Shown here in pieces: positions 5,776 through 10,553 of a stretch of DNA of 10,553 bases. The translations under genes were made by a program, and so were the position numbers. The DNA is from Acidobacteriaceae bacterium (GTDB taxonomy: Bacteria; Acidobacteriota; Terriglobia; Terriglobales; Acidobacteriaceae): assembly GCA_003165855.1 (NCBI GenBank), contig PMXH01000193.1, positions 1,552 to 12,104 on the forward strand, read 5' to 3'. The notes beneath the pieces are model-generated. The model had not been told where the DNA came from. It was given only the letters and a program-made list of their open reading frames with translations, and did no database searches. The stretch's first letter is position 1, and every line of letters begins with the position of its first letter.

Positions 5776-6222
5776 TTTCTGCTTACAAACAAACTCCCGC
5801 GCAATCTCTCCAAAGTCCCCTTCCGCCACCTGCCCAAACTGATCGTCGCGGTGAATCTTTTTGCTGACCACCAGCTTGCCGCTGCGGTCGCGGGAGTAGA
5901 ACCACTCGGAGTTCGAAACCGCACTCGGCGCCGCACTGCCGCTCGCACAGTTAAACCGAACCCGCGCCCGCAGCTCCACGAACGGACCACCCTGCGGCAG
6001 CTTAGTAGGTTCTTTATATTCCACGCGGATCCAGGCCGTCCGCAGTCCGTTCTTCCGCGCCGTAACCGAGCTCACCAAAACCTGATCGCCGGCCGCCGTC
6101 GCCCCAACCTGCTGCCAGTCTCCAGCTGCCAGCGCCACCACTCCCACCAGCAGCACCGGGGCGAGCACCACCGCAACTACGATAAACAGCCCCTTCTTCA
6201 CAGGGGATAGAGTTATGCCCAT
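5773..6222 (-). CDS. Membrane-anchored protein with surface-adhesin-E-like domain
   Basis: From the ATG at 6222 the protein has 149 residues. A lysine pair precedes one hydrophobic span (about 11-33, GLFIVVAVVLAPVLLVGVVALAA), which acts as anchor or uncleaved signal. The rest fits the small beta-rich domain of the surface-adhesin protein E group: a WIRVEYKEP strand, VRFNC, then EWFYSRDRSGKLVVSKK, and a final FGEIAREFVCKQK. The two cysteines (in FNC and FVC) are at the places where that family has its conserved pair, so a disulfide outside the cytoplasm is plausible. The frame is open up to 6396, but the extra 58 residues overlap dispersed repeat sequence and look non-coding. No clear Shine-Dalgarno is present. 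The TAA stop belongs to repeat element C. The domain match is from memory of the pattern; function is unknown. Confidence 0.65.
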   Translation of the reverse strand: MGITLSPVKKGLFIVVAVVLAPVLLVGVVALAAGDWQQVGATAAGDQVLVSSVTARKNGLRTAWIRVEYKEPTKLPQGGPFVELRARVRFNCASGSAAPSAVSNSEWFYSRDRSGKLVVSKKIHRDDQFGQVAEGDFGEIAREFVCKQK

Positions 6223-6345
6223 AAGCACGCCGCACACACTCTGGGCCAAAAACCAATTCCTGTCAACTCCGCCACCCACCTGAGAATAGTTCGATCCGAG
6301 CCGCGACGTTTTCCATTTCCACGGCGTCATCTCCCATGCCTGCGG

Positions 6346-6377
6346 CATCATTCTGAGCGAAGCCGAAGGGACCTCAC
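6346..6377 (+). repeat. Short dispersed-repeat-like sequence (TTCTGAGCGAAGCCGAAGG)
   Basis: The spacer between divergent genes contains CATTCTGAGCGAAGCCGAAG followed by GGACCTCAC. I recall very similar ATTCTGAGCGAAGCGAAG-type sequences recurring between genes in many acidobacterial and other soil genomes. The inner AGCGAAGCCGAAG is itself an imperfect direct repeat. Only one copy is in the window, so repeat status is recalled, not shown. Confidence 0.4.
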
Positions 6378-6418
6378 GCGCAAACCATGACAACAAGCAG
6401 TTTTTCCCTGGTGTTGGT

Positions 6419-6455
6419 TTCCTCTGCGTCTCTGTGACTCTGTGGTAAATGTTTT
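6419..6455 (+). repeat. Three tandem CTCTGYGN octamers (dispersed-repeat type)
   Basis: CTCTGCGT, CTCTGTGA and CTCTGTGG follow each other exactly at 6422-6445, and then TAAATGTTTTT. This CTCTGCGTCTCTGTG-type sequence is, from memory, one of the commonest dispersed intergenic motifs in Acidobacteriota and several other phyla. It lies about 60 bases upstream of the ogt start and may form part of its leader or promoter region; I see no clear promoter in it. Confidence 0.45.
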
Positions 6456-6492
6456 TCGCCGGCAGTTCGTCTGCTATCGTAGTCTGCTGCGC

Positions 6493-6498
6493 AGAGGA
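6493..6498 (+). promoter_or_regulatory. Shine-Dalgarno deciding the ogt start
   Basis: AGAGGA lies nine bases before ATG 6508. It favours this ATG over an upstream in-frame GTG at 6442, whose added residues resemble nothing in the family and would overlap the CTCTGYG repeat. Confidence 0.6.
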
Positions 6499-6507
6499 TC
6501 AACTCCC

Positions 6508-7074
6508 ATGGAAACTCTTCACTGCACCACGATGCACTCGGCGATTGGACCGCTGTTCCTAGCCGCTTCCGCCCGCGGGTTAGTCGCCCTGGAATTCGAC
6601 GCCCGCTTGCCCGGACAGCAATCGATTCGCCTCAGCCCTCGCGATGTTCGTGGTGAGCACGAGCACAAGAGAGAGCAAGAGAAAGAGAAAAACGGATTTA
6701 CCTTCGAAGATACCCCTCGCCTGATGCAGCCTTACGTGAGCCAGCTCGAAGAGTATTTCGCTAGCCACCGCCGCGAGTTCACCTTCCCGCTCGATCTTCG
6801 CGGCACCGATTTCCAGCTCTCCTGCTGGCGCGCACTCCTGGCGATTCCTTACGGAGAGACGCGCACTTACGCCGACATCGCTCGCGCCGTAGACAAGCCC
6901 AAGGCGTTTCGCGCCGTCGGCATGGCCAACAATCGCAACCCCGTCGCCATCGTCGTTCCCTGTCATCGCGTGATCGCCTCCAACGGCACGCTCTGCGGCT
7001 ACGGCGGAGGCCTCGACCTGAAGCGCGAACTGCTCGAACTCGAAGGCGCACTCACCACAGCATTCGCTGCATAG
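6508..7074 (+). CDS. ogt: Methylated-DNA--[protein]-cysteine S-methyltransferase
   Basis: A suicide repair protein that takes the alkyl group from O6-alkylguanine in DNA onto its own cysteine. It has 188 residues. The N-terminal ribonuclease-H-like domain (about 1-95) starts LHCTTMHSAIGPLFLAAS. The C-terminal DNA-binding domain carries FQLSCWRALLAIPYGETRTYADIA (about 102-125) with the helix-turn-helix, the arginine finger in RAVGMA (R135), the active-site motif IVVPCHRVI (C152) and the closing CGYGGGLDLKRELL segment. All catalytic features are intact. Odd point: residues about 50-63 are a highly charged insertion (EHEHKREQEKEKNG) encoded by an almost pure purine tract near 6655-6695, at a loop position between the domains. 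The APC permease follows 20 bases downstream on the same strand, so both may share a transcript. Ogt versus AdaB subtype cannot be told apart here. Confidence 0.93.
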   Translation: METLHCTTMHSAIGPLFLAASARGLVALEFDARLPGQQSIRLSPRDVRGEHEHKREQEKEKNGFTFEDTPRLMQPYVSQLEEYFASHRREFTFPLDLRGTDFQLSCWRALLAIPYGETRTYADIARAVDKPKAFRAVGMANNRNPVAIVVPCHRVIASNGTLCGYGGGLDLKRELLELEGALTTAFAA

Positions 7075-7094
7075 TTACCGCTTGATCAACAACC

Positions 7095-8411
7095 TTGACC
7101 TCCTCTAACGGCAACGCCTCTACACTTCGCAAAGCCAGCCTCTTCTATCTCGTCTTCGTGATGTTTTCCTATACCACAGGCGGACCGTTCGGACTCGAAG
7201 ACATGGTCACCACTTCCGGCCCTGGAATGACGCTGATCTACTTGCTGGTGCTGCCGTTCTTCTGGTGCATCCCAGTCTCACTGGTGTCAGCGGAGCTGAC
7301 CACCGCCATGCCCGTCGAAGGGGGCTTCTACCGCTGGACCCGTGCGGCTTTCGGCGACTTCTGGGGATTCCTCGCAGGCTGGTGGAACTGGTCGGCATCG
7401 TTCCTGTTAGGCGGGGCTTACGCCGTTCTCTTCACCGATTACCTCTTCCCCGGAATCACGGGATGGAAGCACTACGTCGTTTCTGTGGCGCTGATTGCGG
7501 TGATCACCTGGATCAACGTGCGCGGCATTCAGATGGTCGGGAAGGTCGCAACCGCGCTTGAGATCTTTATCTTCGTGCCGGTGATGACCATGATCGTGAT
7601 GGCGCTGATGAAGTGGCATCACAATCCGTTTGTTCCGTTAGTCCCGCCGCACCAGCCAACCTTCAAGATCTTTGGTGTCGGATTGGCTTTGGGCCTCTGG
7701 CTGTATTCGGGGTACGAGCAACTTTCGACCGTAGCGGAAGAGGTCGAGAACCCGCAACAGGCCTATCCGCGAGCGCTGGCCCTGGTCGTGCCACTCTCGA
7801 TTGCGGCGTACTTTCTCCCTACGCTCGCAGGACTAGCCTCGGCCGGCAACTGGGAACAGTGGCATACGGGATTCTTCTCCGACGCGGCCAGAATGATCGG
7901 AGGATCGTTTCATGGTCACTTCTGGCTTGGTACCTGGATGACATTGGCGGCAATGGTCGGCAATGTGGCGCTGCTCAACAGCACCGTGCTTACCACCACG
8001 CGCATGCCCTTCGCCATGGCCGAAGACGGGTATCTCCCAGCAGCGCTCACACGCAAGCATTCACGGTATGGCACGCCGTGCCTGGCGATTCTGGTCTCGG
8101 CGATTATCTATGCGCTGCTGGCGTGGCAGAGCCTCGGACAGCTCATCTCGGTCTATATCTGGCTGCGCTCGGCGACGACGGTGCTGACGGTGCTTTCAGC
8201 ATGGAAGCTGCGGCGCACGCGACCGGAGATGCCCCGCGCGTTCGTGATCCCCGGCGGACGAGTGGGATTGTTCTATGTGGTGGCTGCGCCGGTAGTGATG
8301 GCGATGGTCGCGCTGCTCGGTAGCGACCGCTTTGCTTTGATTGGCGGCGCGATCGCGATGGTGTTGGGACCGGTGGTGTACCTCCTCGCGAAGATGAGAT
8401 TGGGCGCATAA
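7095..8411 (+). CDS. APC-superfamily amino acid/polyamine permease
   Basis: A 438-residue integral membrane transporter of the amino acid-polyamine-organocation superfamily, with about twelve hydrophobic spans. The first span ends in SYTTGGPFGLEDMV, where the GG in the TM1 break is the substrate-carboxylate site of this fold. The next segment (CIPVSLVSAELTTAMPVEGGFYRWTRAAFG, WGFLAGWWNW) matches bacterial and plant polyamine-uptake-type transporters, where SGGPFGxED and AEL..FPxxGGY are typical. TM6 contains the LYSGYEQLSTVAEEVENP signature. Start: TTG at 7095, chosen because it gives a short polar N-terminus (MTSSNGNASTLRKAS) before TM1; no Shine-Dalgarno is visible, so the exact start is uncertain. 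It faces two FAD amine oxidoreductase genes across a gap of only nine bases, which fits uptake of an amine or amino acid that they oxidise. The substrate is inferred only. Confidence 0.88.
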   Translation: MTSSNGNASTLRKASLFYLVFVMFSYTTGGPFGLEDMVTTSGPGMTLIYLLVLPFFWCIPVSLVSAELTTAMPVEGGFYRWTRAAFGDFWGFLAGWWNWSASFLLGGAYAVLFTDYLFPGITGWKHYVVSVALIAVITWINVRGIQMVGKVATALEIFIFVPVMTMIVMALMKWHHNPFVPLVPPHQPTFKIFGVGLALGLWLYSGYEQLSTVAEEVENPQQAYPRALALVVPLSIAAYFLPTLAGLASAGNWEQWHTGFFSDAARMIGGSFHGHFWLGTWMTLAAMVGNVALLNSTVLTTTRMPFAMAEDGYLPAALTRKHSRYGTPCLAILVSAIIYALLAWQSLGQLISVYIWLRSATTVLTVLSAWKLRRTRPEMPRAFVIPGGRVGLFYVVAAPVVMAMVALLGSDRFALIGGAIAMVLGPVVYLLAKMRLGA

Positions 8412-8420
8412 ATGAGGCTT

Positions 8421-9716
8421 TCAGCTCACCCAATCCAGAAACTTGTACCACACTCCGGCGAACGGCAGAAACCACGGCCTCCCGTTATACAAGCCCATCG
8501 GCGCGCCGGGAAACGGAATGCCTACGAATGGATTCTCCGGCTTGCCTCCTGATATCAGCTCCCCTATCTTCTGGCCTTGATAAGTGGCCATGGCGACGCC
8601 GTGTCCCGCGTAGCCGAGGGCGTAATACATGCCGTCGATTTGGCCGGCATGGGGCATGATGTCAAAGGCGAAGTCGAGTGTGCCTCCCCACACGTATTCG
8701 ACTTTGGCATCGCGCAGTTGGGGATAGACGTCGATCATGCCGCGGCGCAGGATCTCGGCGCTGCGACGGATGGTCTGGTCGGTCTCGGGGAAGAATGCGG
8801 CGCGGCCGCCGAACAACATGCGGCGGTCGGGCGTTAAGCGGTAGTAGTAGAGATAGTTCTTGGAGTCGTAGATCATGCGGTTGCGCGGGCTGAGTTCGTG
8901 CGCCAAGGCTTCCGGCAGAATTTCGGTCGTGATAATAAATGAACCGATGGGGATGAGCTTCTTTTGCAGAGCGGGAGTGGCTTTGTCGGTGTAACCGCTG
9001 GTGCCGACGAAGACTTCGCGCGCCCATAGTGTACCCTGCGAGGTCACGATCTTCCATCCCGACTCGCCCTGACGCGATTCGCGCTGCAGGCCTTCGACAC
9101 ACGTGTGCTCGAAGATTTCTGCACCGGCTTTCATGGCGGCGCGGCCGAGGCCAGCGACGTAGCGAGCGGGATTCAGTCCAGCGCTGACTTCATCGACCAT
9201 GCCCCCGTAGTAAATAGTCGATCCGATTTCAGCGTTCAACTCATGTCTCTGCACGACGCGCAGTTGGTGATTGAGCTCGCGCGCGATTACTTCGGCCTGG
9301 CGCGCGTAGTCGTCGAAATGCTTCTGCTTGCAGGCCACTTCGAGATGACCGCAACGGGAGAAGTCGCAGTCGATGGCTTCTTCGCGGATAATCTGCTCGA
9401 CACAATCGAGGGTCTCGAGCGATGCGGCGTACATGCGGCGGGTGAGTTCGCGTCCATACATGGCGATGAGCTTATTTACGCCCAGCTTCATGCCGGTGAG
9501 CACCATGCCGCCGTTGCGGGAACTGGCCCCCCAACCGATGGTCTCCGATTCGAGAACCGCGACTTTTGCGCCGCGCTTGGCGAGGGTGCGGGCGGCGGAA
9601 AGGCCGGTGAATCCGGCGCCGATGACGGCAACGTCTACGCGGGCGGGGAGCGGACGGGGTTGTGTTTTTGGGAAGTCGGTCGTGGTGAGCCAGTAGTTGT
9701 GCTCTTGCAGGGGCAA
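8421..9716 (-). CDS. FAD-dependent oxidoreductase, DAO family (PuuB/OrdL-like)
   Basis: A 431-residue flavoprotein that probably oxidises a primary or secondary amine or amino acid, giving aldehyde or keto acid, ammonia or amine and hydrogen peroxide or reduced acceptor. It begins HNYWLTTTDFP, as do gamma-glutamylputrescine oxidases. The FAD-binding VDVAVIGAGFTGLSAARTLAKRGAKVAVLE (28-56) follows, then WGASSRNGG (62-70), typical of the PuuB/DadA-like branch of the DAO fold. The C-terminal YALGYAGHGVAMATYQGQKIGELI closes the FAD site. Translation starts at TTG 9716, supported by GAGGTGA four bases upstream. It lies 102 bases downstream of a second DAO gene on the same strand, with repeat sequence in between. 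The putrescine link is inferred from family resemblance and the neighbouring permease. Confidence 0.88.
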   Translation of the reverse strand: MPLQEHNYWLTTTDFPKTQPRPLPARVDVAVIGAGFTGLSAARTLAKRGAKVAVLESETIGWGASSRNGGMVLTGMKLGVNKLIAMYGRELTRRMYAASLETLDCVEQIIREEAIDCDFSRCGHLEVACKQKHFDDYARQAEVIARELNHQLRVVQRHELNAEIGSTIYYGGMVDEVSAGLNPARYVAGLGRAAMKAGAEIFEHTCVEGLQRESRQGESGWKIVTSQGTLWAREVFVGTSGYTDKATPALQKKLIPIGSFIITTEILPEALAHELSPRNRMIYDSKNYLYYYRLTPDRRMLFGGRAAFFPETDQTIRRSAEILRRGMIDVYPQLRDAKVEYVWGGTLDFAFDIMPHAGQIDGMYYALGYAGHGVAMATYQGQKIGELISGGKPENPFVGIPFPGAPMGLYNGRPWFLPFAGVWYKFLDWVS

Positions 9717-9720
9717 CCGT

Positions 9721-9727
9721 TCACCTC
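9721..9727 (-). promoter_or_regulatory. Shine-Dalgarno deciding a TTG start
   Basis: On the minus strand, GAGGTGA (9727-9721) lies four bases before TTG 9716-9714. It is the best anti-SD match in the window. A GGGCTTCAGCCCC palindrome lies immediately upstream. Confidence 0.75.
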
Positions 9728-9728
9728 A

Positions 9729-9780
9729 GGGGCTGAAGCCCAAATACTCTCGGGACCTCTTACGGTGCGGCTGAAGCCCC
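9729..9780. repeat. Two GGCTGAAGCCC palindromic repeats
   Basis: GGCTGAAGCCC occurs at 9731-9741 and again at 9769-9779, exactly 38 bases apart. The copies are extended to GGGGCTGAAGCCC (9729-9741) and GGCTGAAGCCCC (9769-9780). Each can form a small GC hairpin. GGGGCTGAAGCCCC-type sequences are, from memory, frequent between genes in Acidobacteriota. Here they fill most of the spacer between the two oxidoreductase genes and abut the Shine-Dalgarno of the downstream one. Confidence 0.6.
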
Positions 9781-9818
9781 ACCCTTTCAAGGCTTCGCAG
9801 CGCAAAAAAGGCTCGCGC

Positions 9819-10553
9819 TCACAGTACTGCGGTTTCGTGAATCAGACGGCCTTCCGCGAAGCGAGTTAGATTCAACAACGATGCGTCGATCAAGTCTGTC
9901 TTGCCGGTGAGAATGAGATCGCTGAGGATCCTTCCTGTTGCCGGGGCGTGCATTACGCCGTGTCCGCTAAAACCATTGGCGAGGAAGAAACCCGGCAAGC
10001 CGGGAGCCTGGCCCAGAATTGGATGGTGGTCCGGCGTCATCTCATAGAGGCCGGCCCACGCCCGCTTGGGATTCACGGGAAGATTGGCGAAGCAGGGCAC
10101 GCGATCGGCGGCGCGGGTGAGGATCTTCTCGACGAAGGCGGGATCGAAATCTGTCTTGAAGCCCGGTGTTTCTTCGGGATCGTTCCAGGCGAGGAGAAAG
10201 CCGCGGGCTTCGGGGCGAAAGTGAAATCCGTTGGACATGTCGACGATCATGGGCGCGGTGTGAGGGAATTCGTCGAAGGGCTCGGTGGGCACGAGCATGC
10301 GGCGCAGCGGCTCGACGGGTAGATCGACGCCGGCGAGACTGGCCACGCCAGCGGCCCAGGCGCCGGCACAGTTCACGACCTTACGCGTGGCCACAGGGCC
10401 GCGTGTGGTCTCTACCGAGGCGATCCCGGTTGCATCCTGAGTGAAGCCGGTGACGACAGTATTCTTCCACGAAGTTGCGCCATGGCCGGCGGCCCAGGCC
10501 ATGAATCCGTTCATGGCGCTGTAGGGATCGACGAAGCCGTCGGTGGAGCAGAA
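9819..10553 (-). CDS. FAD-dependent oxidoreductase, DAO family (C-terminal part, open at window edge)
   Basis: The reading frame is open to the right edge, so the N-terminal FAD-binding GxGxxG part lies outside; about 244 C-terminal residues are visible. They begin FCSTDGFVDPYSAMNGFMAWA, the segment that in sarcosine/glycine-oxidase-like enzymes leads into the substrate domain. They continue with VVNCAGAWAAGVASLAGVDLPVEPLRRML, and end with GLYEMTPDHHPILGQAPGLPGFFLANGFSGHGVMHAPATGRILSDLI, the C-terminal FAD-binding signature of the DAO family (SoxB/ThiO group). An in-frame ATG at 10514 is internal, not a start, because the conserved STDGFVDPYSA precedes it. Together with the gene 102 bases downstream it forms a pair of diverged amine oxidases, likely one transcription unit. 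Substrate unknown; sarcosine, proline or another N-methyl amine or amino acid are options. Confidence 0.87.
   Translation of the reverse strand, partial: FCSTDGFVDPYSAMNGFMAWAAGHGATSWKNTVVTGFTQDATGIASVETTRGPVATRKVVNCAGAWAAGVASLAGVDLPVEPLRRMLVPTEPFDEFPHTAPMIVDMSNGFHFRPEARGFLLAWNDPEETPGFKTDFDPAFVEKILTRAADRVPCFANLPVNPKRAWAGLYEMTPDHHPILGQAPGLPGFFLANGFSGHGVMHAPATGRILSDLILTGKTDLIDASLLNLTRFAEGRLIHETAVL

Noticed and set aside
6223-6396. N-terminal extension of the adhesin-E-like protein up to ATG 6396
   Set aside because: The extra residues fall on dispersed-repeat sequence and precede a proper signal/anchor, so the ATG at 6222 is preferred.
9105-9869. 254-codon open frame on the plus strand
   Set aside because: It overlaps two well-supported oxidoreductase genes and the repeat spacer in antisense and shows no family features.

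Overview
The window reads like the chromosome of a soil Acidobacteriota, most likely the Terriglobales/'Candidatus Koribacter' neighbourhood. This is inferred from the moderately GC-rich coding sequence, the small acidobacterial-type hypothetical proteins, and the intergenic spacers filled with short GCAGTGGCCAGT-type, GGCTGAAGCCC-type and CTCTGYG-type repeats. No phage, transposase, CRISPR array, toxin-antitoxin or defence gene is visible, and I see no tRNA or rRNA.

Layout. Positions 1-2709, all on the minus strand: the N-terminal end of an acyl-CoA carboxylase (carboxyltransferase) subunit leaving the window, behind a promoter with a perfect CRP/FNR-type palindrome; a SAM-dependent methyltransferase gene broken by two nearby frameshifts; a secreted hypothetical protein with one calcium-loop motif; and thiL (thiamine-monophosphate kinase). 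Positions 2710-3263 are non-coding apart from the uncertain thiL N-terminus and hold a candidate promoter and long leader. Positions 3264-5061, plus strand: a membrane-anchored M23 metallopeptidase and cysE (serine acetyltransferase). Positions 5164-6222, minus strand: two small membrane-anchored proteins, one with a surface-adhesin-E-like domain. Positions 6508-8411, plus strand: an O6-alkylguanine-DNA alkyltransferase (ogt type) and an APC-family permease resembling polyamine/amino-acid uptake transporters. Positions 8421-10553, minus strand: two consecutive FAD-dependent (DAO-family) amine oxidoreductases, the second open at the right edge.

Functional links. Most genes are unrelated housekeeping functions. 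The most coherent set is the APC permease convergent with two DAO oxidoreductases, which suggests uptake and oxidative deamination of amines, polyamines or amino acids; the substrate cannot be read from sequence. cysE ends in the isoleucine that in characterised serine acetyltransferases docks into the sulfhydrylase active site, so a cysteine synthase complex is likely.

The most noteworthy non-coding signals are three inverted-repeat elements whose arms start at or within a few bases of the stop codons of four genes, the CRP-like site at -41.5 relative to a near-leaderless start, and the long leader of the M23 gene. I did not find a convincing new multi-gene system.
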